From contig OZ020246.1 of the NCBI GenBank assembly GCA_963971285.1, positions 8,043,217 to 8,107,216 of the forward strand: a DNA stretch of 64,000 nt, written 5' to 3'. The position numbers and the translations under genes are program-made. Positions 1-12,824 of the stretch are shown here, piece after piece; within the stretch, counting starts at the first letter, position 1, and the number at the start of each line of letters is the position of its first letter. Under the pieces are notes generated by a model. The model was not told the origin of the DNA and searched no databases. It saw only the letters and a list, made by a program, of their open reading frames with translations. Origin of the DNA: Astropecten irregularis (Eukaryota; Echinodermata; Asteroidea; Paxillosida; Astropectinidae).

Positions 1-1263
1 TCGTTTTAGGTATAAGATATAGTAAACATATTATTCCTCGATCCTGGAGCTCATACATTGAGAATGGGTGGTTACATTTTATTGTACGATCATGGAGTCT
101 CTTTGTACTGAGATGGGTTGAAGGTGTGACCCATAAAAAAATCAAATTCAACTCTTTAGCTACAGGTTCGTTTTAGGTATAAGATATAGTAAACATAATA
201 TTCCTCGATCCTGGAGCTCATACATTGAGAATGGGTGGTTACATTTTTTTGTACGATCCTGGAGTCTCTTTGTACTGAGATGGGTGGAAGGTGTGACCCA
301 TAAAAAATAAAATTCAACTCTTTAGCTACAGGTTTGTTTTAGGTATAAGATATAGTAAACATATTATTCCTCGATCCTGGAGCTCATACATTGAGAATGG
401 GTGGTTACATGTTTGTACGATCCTGGAGTCTCTTTGTACTGAGATGGGTGGAAGGTGTGACCCATAAAAAAATCAAATTCAACTCTTTAGCTACAGGTTC
501 GTTTTAGGTATAAGATATAGTAAACATATTATTCCTCGATCCTGGAGCTCATACATTGAGAATGGGTGGTTACATTTTATTGTACGATCCTGGAGTCTCT
601 TTGTACTGAGATGGGTGGAAGGTGTGACCCATAAAAAAATCAAATTCAACTCTTTAGCTACAGGTTCGTTTTAGGTATTAGATATAGTAAACATATTATT
701 CCTCGATCCTGGAGCTCATACATTGAGAATGGGTGGTTACATGTTTGTACGATCCTGGAGTCTCTTTGTACTGAGATGGGTGGAAGGTGTGACCCATAAA
801 AAAAATCAAATTCAACTCTTTAGCTACAGGTTCGTTTTAGGTATAAGATATAGTAAACATATTATTCCTCGATCCTGGAGCTCATACATTGAGAATGGGT
901 GGTTACATTTTATTGTACGATCCTGGAGTCTCTTTGTACTGAGATGGGTGGAAGGTGTGACCCATAAAAAAATCAAATTCAACTCTTTAGCTACAGGTTC
1001 GTTTTAGGTATTAGATATAGTAAACATATTATTCCTCGATCCTGGAGCTCATACATTGTGAATGGGTGGTTACATGTTTGTACGATCCTGGAGTCTCTTT
1101 GTGCTGAGATGGGTGGAAGGATGATAAGTATTTGGACCCATAAAAAATCAGTAAATTCTACTCTTAATTTCCAAGATCATTTTAGGTATTAGATAGTAAT
1201 CAAAGTCCTCGATCCTGGATCCTCGATCCTCATACATTGAGAATGGGTGGTTACATTTTGTAC
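1..1263. repeat. ~166-bp satellite/minisatellite array, about 7.5 units
   Basis: Head-to-tail units start near 1, 168, 334, 499, 666, 832 and 999, so the period is 165-167 bp; a diverged, partly deleted unit follows to about 1263. The array runs off the left edge. Each unit holds two related sub-blocks, both starting GATCCTGGAG and ending near GGGTGG, which suggests the monomer arose by duplication of a ~70-80 bp piece. From the third unit on, two unit types roughly alternate (ACATTTTATTG versus ACATGTTTG in the middle). Open frames across the array are by-products of the repeat. Confidence 0.95.
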
Positions 1264-3631
1264 GATCCTGGAGTCTCTTGTGTTGAGATGGGCAGTGGAA
1301 AGAACTGTTGAGACCCACGTGAAATCGAAATATTACCTTCAAATTGCACAACAAACCTCTTAAGGCTCTTATATTTAGCCGCATGTTGTTGTTTCATGTA
1401 TAAGTTAATTTATAAACTTAACGGTTTGATTAAATATCAGTTAACAAATACGATAATTACACGCTTCATGGAGTCGTCACAGAGGCAAGCATTGCAACTG
1501 CAGCAACTTGTATGTTTTCAATCACTCGGTCTGTTCGCTTCTTGCATAACCGTAGTTGTGTGGGGACAACATTGTTTACACTATCTCTAGAGTTGGTAAT
1601 TCGCTTATCTGTTTCTGATGGACTCATCGGTTTCTATCAAGGTTATGAAAGGGTGTAGGGAGTTTTATGGAGGTCATGTCAATTGAGACCTAAGCAAGCC
1701 CTTGCTTCAAGAAGATGGCCCACGCGTATTATTATTATTATAATGCATTCGTTTTTGTTTTTTCATTCTTGTACAAAAGGTATGTTATTGAATATTGTCA
1801 AATTATTAATTGTTCTGCTTGTAATACCCAATCATTTTTAAGTATCCAAAAAGGTGAATTTTCTAAAGCCTTAAATGAAATGAAATGAAACGTCATATGA
1901 GAATAATTTTTGTCTTCATTTTGAATATGTAAAAAGCAATGCGGCATGCCGGCGAACAGTCAATGAAAAAAAGACGTACATGATATCGGCAGTTTTTGCG
2001 TATAAAATGCAAGTCGAGCAAATTCCAGGATATAGGCCTAAAATAATTCAATTCCTTTGTTTATCCGAAAGGTACAAAGCTATGATCAAGGCGGGTAAAT
2101 CATGATACCAAATGTCGCCTTTTCAGCATATTCTTTAGCTGAGTGTGTAGGCCTAAGAGATCGAATAAAGTCCACACAATTCAAACAGTTTTAGCTTCCA
2201 AATTATATATATTCCCGAAAAAAGTGTCAACGTCTGATTCACCGTTTCCAGTGGCAGTGGATGGACAACTCGGCTCGTCATCACAAGGAGTCTTTTTTAA
2301 GGCATTCCATTATTGTCATTGAACATTAGTAGGCAAAAGGTTGGTGTTTTTTTTGCCTTGTAAATGTTTGTATTATTTTTTGTGTACGAAAATCTGTCGT
2401 CAGTATAAGACTACCAAAACGTGCAATTCATTTATTTATTGTTATTCGTGATGATTTTACGTTATACATAAAGGAGGGGGGCACAGACATCCGTTGATTG
2501 GTCACGTAATTCCCCCACTTTTGACTCACACATACTCACCCACAAACACAAATTAGTTCCCCACAGCCGTGCAGACAAATCTGATGACCGTCCATCTAGT
2601 CATGGAGGTTATGGTCTCGTTTAGGTGCAGACTGAATTGTCACAGATATCCTAGGCTGGCCCAGTTCTATGTGAATCAAGTTACATGCTTGGGACGCAAA
2701 GCTGTAAAGTGGCCTCAACGAGGACAACACTCCCTCGTGTGTGATTAAATAAACATTAACTGTTAGGCCTCAGGCATGTGGCGTCCGATCCCACCACAAA
2801 ATTAATGAGCCTGACCTCGAAGTACACTCTGGGGTATAGCTCCATGGTTTCAACCCCATTTTAACCGAGTCAAACACAGAGACGAACTGGCCGCAGAGTT
2901 GCCCCAAGGTTCTTCAGGGGAGTATCAAGTTTTAACCGAGTTTTAACCACAACATTTTCAAAGGATTTTTTCACCTCAATTTAACCATGGTTAAATTCAC
3001 GTTAAAAACAGGAAACCCCCAATTTAACCGAGAAACGGATATTTTAACCGAGGAGATTTTCATAGTGTGAAGGGCAAGGCTAATTTGCATAAGATTTGTC
3101 TGATCGTCCTGATTTTACAAAGGAGATTTTGAGCAGCGTATCAAATTGGCCTAGGTCACTATCCTCCATGTAATTTAAGGTCTGGGTACCATTATTAAAA
3201 TGTCTCTCATGAACCAGTATCACGATACTGTGAATAAAAAAATTTACTCAATTCAGTGTTTAGTCTATGATAAACACATCTTGCCCGTCCATTCCCAGGA
3301 AAAATAAGTTAATTCTATTCCTGTGCAAACATTTTCATTTCACCATTTTAATAATCACTGGTAACCAGGAGGGAAAATCACTGTCAATGGTTTTATCTGT
3401 AAATGTCAAACACTGGTGTTGGGTCATTCCACACTGAGTACAAAGTATGTGGTAACATCTGTCATATTTTTCCCAGTGCTTTCCTAGATGTGAGTGTTAT
3501 ACATGTAGTATGGAATGATCAAGCTGTACTGCTACTGTATCACAATGTGATCAGACATGTAGATTTCAAGGTTCTTCAATGTAACTATAGAGTCAATTGA
3601 ATAGTATCTGCCCCTTGTCCTGATATCCTGG

Positions 3632-3770
3632 GGCCAATTTCATAGAGCTGCTTAGCACAACAGTTCGCTAAGCATGACATTTCTGTCTTAGTAAAAACAG
3701 GATTAACAACCAAATTTCCGTGTGTTGTGTATCACTTGCAATTGTGGCTACCCATCTCTTCAATTAAAAA
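3632..3770 (-). repeat. Truncated copy of a GGCCAATTTCATAGAGC inverted-repeat element
   Basis: It starts with GGGGCCAATTTCATAGAGCT and then follows the interior of the copy at 59039-59281 in reverse orientation, ending without the second terminal repeat. Same family as 11536-11747. Confidence 0.75.
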
Positions 3771-4224
3771 ATCTGAAAGGGGCTTGCGTTACAGCATGGT
3801 TCACTCCTCATAGAAGATCAATGAATTACAATCAGATCAGCAATTAAGTGTATCACTAATTAGTTTAGAAACCTTTTAGTGGAATGCATTGCAGTCTCCT
3901 GGACCTGAGGGGACCGTGTCCTGTTTGTATTGTCAGCATCGTGTATCTGCATCACTCGAGTTGTATTTTGTAGTGCGTAGACATCCCTAGGGGTATTTAA
4001 ATATTGGCCTTTGCATGCTGCCATAGCAACGGTGTGATGTAATAGGCAATTGGTACATGTTTACTTGAACATGAATGTAAGGGACAGACTCGTGTGATTC
4101 ATAATGTTGGGATTGCTGAGTGTGTGACTTGTGCATCAGGATGTTTTACTAAATTAGTTTTACGATGCTCACATCAAAATGTATATTCTCACTAGAATTT
4201 GATAAATTAAAGAACTTTTTTGTC

Positions 4225-4595
4225 TTAAAGGTAGTATCATACTTTGGTAAGACACCAAAACAGAAATGTTCACAGATTTACATATTACTTACAGGGTATG
4301 AAGATGGTGGTGGTAGATACATACCGTTAATTTGTTTTCGTCTGAAATTGTGTATTTATCCAGAAATTAGTAAAACAACGACCGAAAAACTTTTTGATAT
4401 TTTAAAAGATCAAAAATAAAAGAGAAAAGACTTAAAAAATACTGTGGCAATTTTTCACTGTTTTCTCAAAATGTGGGCAGCATATGGGACTGAAATTTTC
4501 ACAGATGACTGTTACTGTATCCGTCTTGATATTTTTGCCCATGAATCTGTATTTCATTGATAAAAACCAAAGTATGATAGGCCTACTACCTTTAA
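4225..4595. mobile_element. MITE of the TTAA-flanked family (AGGTAGTATCATACTTTGG ends)
   Basis: The ends are inverted repeats (AGGTAGTATCATACTTTGGT and ACCAAAGTATGAT...CTACCT) bordered by TTAA on both sides. There is no transposase frame. Five copies or relatives lie in this window (4225, 7328, 12825, 15996, 38983). The right end carries a small TAGGCC interruption. TTAA duplication is typical of piggyBac-type transposition; assignment to that superfamily is inference. Confidence 0.85.
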
Positions 4596-4718
4596 ATACA
4601 CATAATTACAAATTAGCATCCAATGGATGGATTCCATAAAAGCTTGTTTTTCAATCATGTCTACATTCACACTGGAGCACAACCATCTTATGAACTTAAT
4701 TATAGGCCTTAATTTTTA

Positions 4719-5010
4719 AGGAGAGTGAGAGTGATCACTCTCCTCCGCTCTCCTTAATGTTTTCCAAGGAGAGTGAAACAAAAGAGTTGCTTTTGTCAAA
4801 ACATCAGACACATTTTTCTTTTTCGAGAGGACAAGCACAATTTTGCATCTTTTTCTGACACTGGACACATACGAACACGTGGTTTAGCAAGAGCAAACTG
4901 CTATGAGTAGGATTTGCAGCTCAAACTTGATTTTTGTTAGCGAGAGCAAATCACTCTCCTAAATTCTCTACGTTGATTTAAGGAGAGTGATTTGCAGCTC
5001 TCCTCATTTT
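4719..5010. repeat. AGGAGAGTGA-rich inverted repeat block
   Basis: AAGGAGAGTGA and its complement TCACTCTCCTT recur several times, including a near-palindrome at 4719-4757 and related words at 4768-4780 and 4979-5006. It resembles an inverted-repeat element, but exact borders could not be set. Confidence 0.4.
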
Positions 5011-5398
5011 TATTAAAATGGAAATGTTAGTATCAAACTGCTCTTTAATTACCAGACTACTAGACATTATTACACTGCAAAGAAGGTTATATTACCTGCA
5101 TTTTTCTTAGTTTCTGATGATTTATGTGGAGGTACCCTTAGAAATAATACATCGGAAGTAGAGAAATAAATATACTGGTATTTACCACTAAATATATTTA
5201 AGATGTAGTGAAGCAGAGACCTTTAATAGTTTGCAGTATAATGTATTCTTCCGGTTGAAATTTTAACAATTTACATGTAACGGCTTAACCTCATTGATGC
5301 AAGGTCAGTTAAAGCATTGTCTGTTACCATCTACTGGTATTGTCTGTTAAAAAAGTATGCACAAATACAATTTTGACTGATTTTGCTTGATTATTTAG

Positions 5399-8300
5399 GC
5401 CTTGAGTTTGCCAGGGCCGAGGTTGCTAAGAAGTTTTCCATCCCGTCATCCCCAATCACATCAAAGGTAAAGATATTTTACTCTTTGCAATTTTTCATAT
5501 CAGAAATTGCATACATTTCCAGGTATCTCAAATACATTTTTGCCACAAATGCCACATTTGATTATTACGGTATGTGTTTTTATTGTATCATTTATTAATC
5601 ATTGGTTTAATTAGGCATTGATGTCAGCAGTCCAGGAAAAAGTTATGGGTGCCTGCCATTATAAACGAAATGCATAAATTAGTTATTTTAATCAAGCCTG
5701 GAATTTAACAGAAGCCACAGAGGCCATGGCCTCCATTGCCCTGGTTCTTGGCCTTGGTGCCCCTTCAAATATTTCTGTAGACATTATGATTTTCCCTTGC
5801 AATGGAAAAGTGGCCTTTCCCTTTTCAGAACCAAATTCCAGGCCTGATTTTGATAGTTTTAATCCTGAACAAAATCTTACATGTATATTACTAATAATAA
5901 TAAAAGTTTGTTCACTGTGGCCGTTTGAAGAAAAACTGTATTTGTATTCCTGTCCCTTAAATCTGCTGGTAGGCATATCACGCTGATAAAATGTTCAATC
6001 TTTTCAGCTGTGGTGTCAAGTATGTATGAAGGACACCACCCAGGAAATGTCTTGCTCAGATTTATTTTTAGCAGGGCTTAGATTGTCATGAAACTCTGCA
6101 GGAAATATGGGGATTTACCTCGCCTTCTTGCACTACAGATAAAGTTGTCACTTCAGAAAATACAAGTCATGATTTGTGATTTTTGATGATAATATGGTTA
6201 ATCTTAAAGATTTAAGGCTATTATGATAGCAATAAATATGGTGCTCATTGCTCAATGTGAATAACTTTTTGTGGGAGAAGAGGTTTTTTGGAAAGAACTG
6301 GAGGCATAAACTCATTCCAAATATTTGACTTGCTATTCATGTACATGAAAATGAAAGGTGACATAGGGTGTTCAAATTGATAAAGAAGACAAGTGGCCAA
6401 CGTATACCAGACACCCCGCGTACTGTCTAATAAACCCTGTTATTTAAGAGAGATTTCCTCAGGATTTGGGAACCTGGGGAAAATAGACAAACTTTTTTAA
6501 CATGGTTAAATGTTTTTGTTTTCACTTACTCATTACATTTAGGACGTGGTGTTGGCATGCGGCTGTTCAGGTGCAATAGAGATGGCATTATTGGTGCTGG
6601 CCAACCCAGGAGACAACATCCTCATTCCTTGGCCTGGGTTCTCCATCTATCGTACCCTATCTGGCAGCTATGAGTTTGAACCCAGGGGTTATAAACTGCT
6701 GGTAAGAGGTTGAAAGGTGTACTTCACTTGTGCTCGACATTGCACTTCTTTTACCTATGACATGAGAATTAAGAAAAAAAGTATGATTTACTTTTGAAAT
6801 AAACACAATTTTCAGGACAAAATTGGCACTGGACCATCATTTCAAACACCACAAGATGCTTCAACATTATAAGCTGACTGCCTGTGCTCAAGTCTACTGT
6901 GTATACTCAATTGAAGGGCAGATACATTCAATTAGAAATTGTAAATTCTGAACATTTCAAATGAATACAATATTCAGAACAAAATTGGCACTGAAACTTC
7001 ACTGAAAACACCACAAGATGCTTCAACATTATAAGCTGACTGTCAGAGCTGAAGTCTGCTGTGTATATTCAATTGAAGGGCAGATACATTCAATTAGAAA
7101 TATAAAAACTGAACAAGAAACTGCATCAATCTTGTTTTCATGTTCAGCCAGAGAAGTCGTGGGAGGCAGACCTAGAGCACATGGAGTCCCTAATTGATGA
7201 GAAGACGGCTTGTATCGTGGTCAACAGTCCCTCCAACCCATGTGGTGGTGTTTTTACCAAAGAACACCTCGAAGACATTTGCAGCAGTAAGAATACAGTC
7301 CTCCAAACATTTAGTTTGCTGGTTGGCTTAACGGTAGTATCATACGCAGAAATGTTCACAGATTTACGTATAACTTACAGGTTATGAAGATGGTGGTGAT
7401 AGAAACATACCGTTAAAATGTTTCCGCCTGAGATGGTGTATTTATCCAGAAATTAGTAAAACAATGACCGAAAATCTTTTTGATCTTTTAAGATATCAAA
7501 AATAAAAGAGAAAAGACTTAAGAAATACTGTGGCTGCTTTTCACTGTTTTCTCCAAAAGCGGGCACCGTATGGGATTGAAATTTTCACAGATGACTTAAT
7601 TGGCTTTTCCGATTGTGATCGGAAAAGGTATTACTTTTGTTCTGTTTTTTTTTCTTTTTTCTTCTTCTTCTCCTCAATTTGTATTGACTTTGTACACAAA
7701 TTTTGTCTGCGGCACTTTGGTCATTTTTTAGCAGCCGATTTTAACCAATCTTGGTCTGAAAAAAGTCCATATTGGGTAGTTGTCTCCCGAAACTTTTCAT
7801 CATCATGACGTCATCAGAGGTCATGTGACAAGCGATTTGAATTTAATCATCAAAATCTTTAAAAATCAACAAAAAATCAACAGTTTGAGATATTAAGTTG
7901 ATTCTTTCACCAAAAGTGATTGTTAGGCAGGGTCTTTCTTTGTGACACATTGCTTGACCTCTGTGACCTCTACTTCCGGTCAAACAGGAAGCAGCACCTC
8001 ATTTAAAAGTGGTAAGAGCTAGGATCATGATTCTTTCACCAAAAGTGAATGTTAGGCAAGGTCTTTCATTTCTGTGACATTGCTAGACCCCTGTGACCTC
8101 TACTTCCGGTCAAACAGGAAGTAGCTCCTCATTTAAAAGTGTTAAGAGCTAGGATCATGATTCTTTCACAAAACGTGAATGTTAGGTAAGGTCTTTCTTT
8201 GTGATACATTGGTTGACCCCTGTGACCTCTACTTCCGGTCAAACCTGAAGTAGCTCCTCATTTTATAGTGGTTAGAGCTATGATCAGGATTCTTTCACCA

Positions 8301-11300
8301 AAAGTTAATATTAGGCAAGGTCTTTCTTTTTGACACAAACATGACCAAGTATATTTAAAGTAGGCCTAATATCTTAATCAAATGTCTTTGTGTGTAAAAG
8401 GTTTTGACAATTTATTTGAATATCATATAACGGAAAAGCCTTGTGTTCTGTTTTCAAGAGACACAATCTCTAGTTTTAACTGTATCTGTCTTGATATGTT
8501 TGCCCATGAATCTGTATTTCTTTGATAAAAACCAAAGTATGATATTACCTTAAAGCATAATTTATTTTCGATTCAGGGAAAAAAGTAAAGTCCCTTCAGC
8601 AAAGATATTGACCTAAAACTTCTGCAGTTTACAGATTTGCATAGAATTTATGTAAACTGAATCAGAGTTAATTTTGGAAATTATTTGTTTTGGATGATTT
8701 TTTTTACCACAATAATACAGATCATTATAGTCAAATGAAATTATTAGCTTTCACTTTTTGTTTATTATTTCTGCAATCCAAAGGAAAGTCATGAGTAGAA
8801 AACAAAGATAATGAATCACTACGTAAATGTTCATCAAGGACCTATAGTTTCAAATAATTTTAGGATTATAATGGCAGTGTGTGCGTGGTTTCATGGCTTC
8901 TGACTGCCAAACGAACAAAGATAATTTACTATTGGGGTCACCACCAACTTAGTGCTGGATGGCTCAGTTGGTAGAGAACCTGTATGGTATTCAGGAGGTC
9001 GCTGGTTCAAATCAATCATTTTTTTCTTTGTTCACTTTTCAATTTTATAATTAAATAGAAATTTCTTGGATCTGCATTTCTCTCTTTCTGTCTGTTTATT
9101 TTAAAGATTTTTGAACATTTTTGAGTTACAAGAAATTGAAATTTTGTATTGTAATTCACAGTTGCTGAGAGACACCATTTACCGATCCTGTCCGATGAGG
9201 TCTATGCTGACATGGTTTTCCCTGGCCATGAATTTCACTCGGTAGCATCTATTGCCAAGAATGTACCAGTGCTGACATGTGGTGGACTTGCTAAAAGGTT
9301 TGGTCATGGCATTTTATATTAATAATACAAATACTGGTACTTTCTTTTTGTATGTTTATTTTTCACTAACTTCTTGTAAAAGCGTACCACTTATAATTAT
9401 CAAATAACCACAAGGGAAACTGACTGAATTTAAAGTCATTGAAAAGTGAACAAAGAAAAATTGACTGGAGCGGGATTCGAACGAAGATAATTGACTATTG
9501 GGGTCACCACCAACGTAGGGCTGGGTGGATCAGTTGGTAGAGCACCTGTACGGTATTCAGGAGGTTGCCAGTTCGAATCCCGCTCCAGTCAATTTTTCTT
9601 TGTTCACTTTTCTATGACCACTTATAATTACTTACACCATCAAGGTAATTAACAAAATGTTGTAGTTAGTAAAGAAATATATTTTTGTTTTTGTTTTTAG
9701 GTATCTTGTTCCTGGTTGGAGGCTGGGCTGGATTCTGATCCACGATCCCATGGAAGCTTTCAAAGATGAGGTCAGGTTTATTTTTTAAGAAAACTTCTAC
9801 TTTCTTTCATTTTTAAAATTTAAATGCATGTTTTTACGAGTAAGAAACATAACATTATACACACAGTGCTTTTTAAATTTGATTTTCAAATACAATATTT
9901 AGGGAACAGTTCCAGAAATATTTTATAAAATATTTTCTCAGACAACTAGAACGCAGGTTTATATCAGTCCTTCCAGGTCTGAACTGATGAAATGAGATGT
10001 TGCTCTAAATAGTTGGAACCATGTAGTGTGTCCTCACACCAGGGAGCCAGTTAACCTCATTATGTATAGTATTATGGCAGTATACAGGCATGTACAATGT
10101 GACCATTTGCTGTGACCTTGTGGCTGAATTTACAACTGTGTCGTTTATGTTTTGTGTTTCCAGGTTCGTCAGGGCCTGATGAACTTAGCGACACGTATAC
10201 TTGGCCCCTGCACTGTTATACAGGCTGCGCTACCACGGATCTTCTCAGAAACGCCCGATGGATTTTACACCAAAAGCATGAAAGTATTCCAGGTGAGGCT
10301 TATTTTTGTCATATATTTTTTCTTAAAGAAATAAATTTTCTTAAAGGAGACTTGCACTGATTTAATATCAAATTATCCACCCAACCCAATCCCCCCACTC
10401 CCCCTCCCCCCTAAAAATAATTACCAGTTAAATTCTTTTGCTTTGGTCATGGGAAAAAATTATACGTACAAACAAAATTTAAAAGCTTGTTACATGTACA
10501 TCTGTAGATTTGTAGGACAGTCTGCAGGAGAGATCGGTGGTTGAATGCTTCACTTGTACATTAAATGTACAGTGTGTGAATAATTAGACTACCAGCAGAA
10601 ATATTCTTGCAAAATCATCTGAATATATTTGGGGTGTGGCAACAGACTGGATGTGAAAGGTTTGGGGGTCACTAGTAGTACGATTATATTGTAGGACTGG
10701 ATTTTTTTGCTTTAAATTTCTTATTTTTGGATATGTACGTACGGCAATAAAAGTATGATTTGCATCACTCAAAACAATCAAACATGAAAATCAGCTTGGT
10801 GTTGTGCTGCCATGATATCTAAATTATGTTGCTGGTATAAATGACCTACCTCTGACTAATTTCAGAGTCATATTTCCTGTTTTGACAGTTGAGTGGGTTT
10901 GTTTAAATATAACACACCCCACCATCTACATATAGTGGTATTAATAGTAGTGTAAAGTAGGTAATATATTATAGATAATAGGCAAGATGTTAATAGATAC
11001 AGTTTGCTATTAAAGGGTAGCCTGCTTTAAATACCCTAGCACAATTGTGAATAAACATGTTTTCACAGCTAGTAGAGTTTGAAATGTTTTATATTTCTAA
11101 AAGAAAAAGTTACATTATATAAAACATTACAAATAAAATACCATGTGTTTGGCCGGGCACATTTGATTCAGTTTGAACGCACTTGAATGACTTGATGCAG
11201 TTTTGACATCAAAGGAAAATTTATGAACTTATTAAAAAGGTCACACTTCTTCAGATTTTTCATGGGAGTTTTAATTGGTTGTGGCTTTTTACATCATAGG

Positions 11301-12799
11301 AGAATGCTGAACTGATATACGATGCCCTGGTGCATGTACCTGGTCTCTTTCCTGTCATGCCGTGTGGAGCAATGTATTTCATGGTAAGTTCACTCACAAA
11401 GTTTTGTCAAGGTGGATTCAGTCATTTTAAACTTGCACATTATGGATGGGTAATGGTGAATTAGGGACCAGTAGCTGGCTGAGTCTAGTTAGGGAGTGGG
11501 GCTGGCTTGGGACTGCGGATGATTTGGGAGTGGACCTGGGGCCAATTTCATAGAGCTGCTTAGCACAAAAAAATTGCTTAGCAAAAAGATAGCTTGCCCA
11601 ATAAAACAAACCATCATTGAAAATTGCATTTAACAGCCAAAGGACAATTGCAAGTGATACACAACACACGGAAATTTGGTTGTTAATTCTGTTTTACTCC
11701 GACAGAAATGTAATGTGCGACAGCAGCTCTATGAAATTGTCCCCTGTTAGGGACAAGGGCTGGCTGAAAAAAATTGGGGCAGGAGTGGGGCCAGTTGAGG
11801 ACTGGACTTGTTAGTGACTAGGGCAGTGGGGCTGGTTTGGCACTGAGTGATCAAGGAACTAGATGGCTGAGGAGTGTGCAACTTGGGGACTACAGTTTGC
11901 TGGGGACTGATACTGGCTAGGGAGTAGGGACTACAGCGCTGGCTTGGAGCTTGGAAGTGGGAACTGAAGTTGGCTTATGGTGGGCATGTTGAGGTTGGTA
12001 GTGGACGGAAGAGATTACACACATAGGGATCATTCAAAAGTTGGCTAATTGTTGTGCTTAGCAATTTTGATATAATTTTTTCCCGAAAACTGTCATCATT
12101 TCTCCATAGTTTGGTGTTGACATGGACAAGTTTGATGGCTTCACCAATGACATGGAGTTTGTAACTAAGCTTGTTGAGGAGGAATCAGTCTTCTGCCTCC
12201 CTGGAAAGGTTGGTTGTGCTCAGTGCCCTGAATGCAAATTTCTTAGCAACAAAAGTCTAAATATTATGTATTTTGTGGAGGCATCTTCATGTGAACTTAA
12301 AATAATAAATAATAAATACCCCTCAAGAAATGAAAACATAAACATGCAACTTTGGTATAATGAGTGAATTATACAAACATGTCCACACAAAGAATGTAAT
12401 GTTTGTACACTTGTACAGGCATTTAAAGGCATTTGAATCACATTGTGATTTACCAAACCACTTAAAAAAAGGGCAATGCATTTTTTTATCTGTTGCCTAC
12501 ATAAACCACACTAAAAAATACTGACTTATAAATTGCGTGAAGTATGGTCTATTTGATTCATGTGAGAATAACACTGTCAGTGCATAGGCCTATCTGAAAA
12601 ACTGGAAAATTAAAAATGTTTATAAACCATGGAAATATGTCTGTTTTTCTATTTTCAAATCCAGTGTTTTGAGTATCCCAATTATGTGAGGATTGTAACA
12701 TCGCTACCGCAGGACAAGACAGAGACAGCCATCAACAGGATCAAGGAATTTTGTGCCAGGCATTATCGCAGCAGCTGCAAAGGGAATGGAATAAAGTAA
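5399..12799 (+). CDS. TAT: Tyrosine aminotransferase, last nine coding exons (5' partial)
   Basis: PLP-dependent fold-type I aminotransferase that converts tyrosine and 2-oxoglutarate to 4-hydroxyphenylpyruvate and glutamate, the first step of tyrosine breakdown in the cytosol. Exons: 5399-5466, 6543-6701, 7148-7286, 9162-9297, 9701-9770, 10164-10292, 11300-11383, 12110-12208, 12665-12799 (TAA). All are bordered by AG/GT, phases agree, and they give about 339 residues against roughly 450 for the family. Diagnostic segments in order are [30 protein letters not shown], the substrate/PLP loop [20 protein letters not shown], then [17 protein letters not shown]. The lysine of GGLAKR is the PLP Schiff-base lysine, at the end of the fourth visible exon. 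The final exon holds [11 protein letters not shown] and ends CKGNGIK. Roughly the first 115 residues are missing from view. Introns hold several mobile elements. Confidence 0.95.
6811..7115. repeat. Tandem duplication, period 162 bp, in a TAT intron
   Basis: A segment starting CAAAATTGGCACTG and ending near CATTCAATTAGAAAT is present twice in direct order, offset by exactly 162 bp (for example 6811 against 6973, and 6919 against 7081), with about 10% mismatches. It lies just upstream of the exon at 7148. Confidence 0.85.
7328..8553. mobile_element. TTAA-flanked MITE split by a ~875-bp insertion
   Basis: The left part (7328 to about 7596) and right part (about 8473-8553) together match the intact copy at 15996-16360; TTAA borders both ends. 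The intervening ~875 bp (about 7597-8472) is a later insertion that carries inverted words at its edges (GGCTTTTCCG near 7601, CGGAAAAGCC near 8432) and a 129-bp tandem repeat inside. The left terminal repeat is also shortened by a small deletion. Confidence 0.75.
7900..8340. repeat. 129-bp tandem repeat, about 3.4 copies
   Basis: Units start at 7900, 8029, 8159 and 8288, each opening with GATTCTTTCACCAAAA (or a close variant) and containing CTACTTCCGGTCAAAC. The last copy is partial. The array lies inside the insertion that splits the MITE at 7328. Confidence 0.9.
8873..9040 (+). repeat. tRNA-derived SINE copy, diverged
   Basis: It has the family's head (GTGCGTGGTTTCATGGCTTC), then a tRNA-like block with an A-box region (TGGCTCAGTTGGTAGAG) and a decayed B box (GGTTCAAATCA), then TTTCTTTGTTCACTTTTCAA. 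Not a tRNA gene: the acceptor and anticodon stems do not pair properly. Confidence 0.7.
9400..9616 (+). mobile_element. tRNA-derived SINE, hairpin form, with 14-bp target duplication
   Basis: A 217-bp insertion flanked by the direct repeat ACCACTTATAATTA (9386-9399 and 9617-9630). Inverted arms carry the 3' tail (AGTCATTGAAAAGTGAACAA on the left, its complement on the right) around a sense tRNA-like core with B box GTTCGAATCCC. The left arm also carries the end of a second, antisense tRNA-like block (GGGATTCGAAC). The target duplication points to LINE-type retroposition. Confidence 0.85.
11536..11747. mobile_element. MITE with GGGCCAATTTCATAGAGCTG ends
   Basis: Terminal inverted repeats GGGGCCAATTTCATAGAGCT and AGCTCTATGAAATTGTCCCC enclose about 165 bp that match the interior of 59039-59281. 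It is non-coding and sits in the TAT intron between exons 11300-11383 and 12110-12208. CTG follows or precedes both ends, either as a short target duplication or as part of the ends. Confidence 0.85.
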
Positions 12800-12824
12800 G
12801 GCATGCTGTACTTTTGCCTGAGTC

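Larger units (their letters stand above)
1264..5398. other. Non-coding stretch upstream of the first visible TAT exon
   Basis: I found no convincing exon here, and in particular none encoding the N-terminal ~110-120 residues of tyrosine aminotransferase. The stretch may therefore be a long TAT intron. It holds a region rich in TTTAACC-type words (about 2850-3055), a truncated mobile element at 3632, a TTAA-flanked MITE at 4225 and an AGGAGAGTGA-rich block at 4719. Confidence 0.5.

Noticed and set aside
723-1007. Open frame across the satellite array
   Set aside because: It simply repeats the monomer translation; the frame is open because one unit has few stops. No initiation context or homology.
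1-1263. CRISPR array
   Set aside because: The array is a directly tandem satellite without unique spacers, in a eukaryotic genome.
2840-3060. Possible regulatory cluster of TTTAACC words
   Set aside because: The words appear in both orientations with short spacing and look like a decayed inverted-repeat element rather than a defined binding-site cluster.
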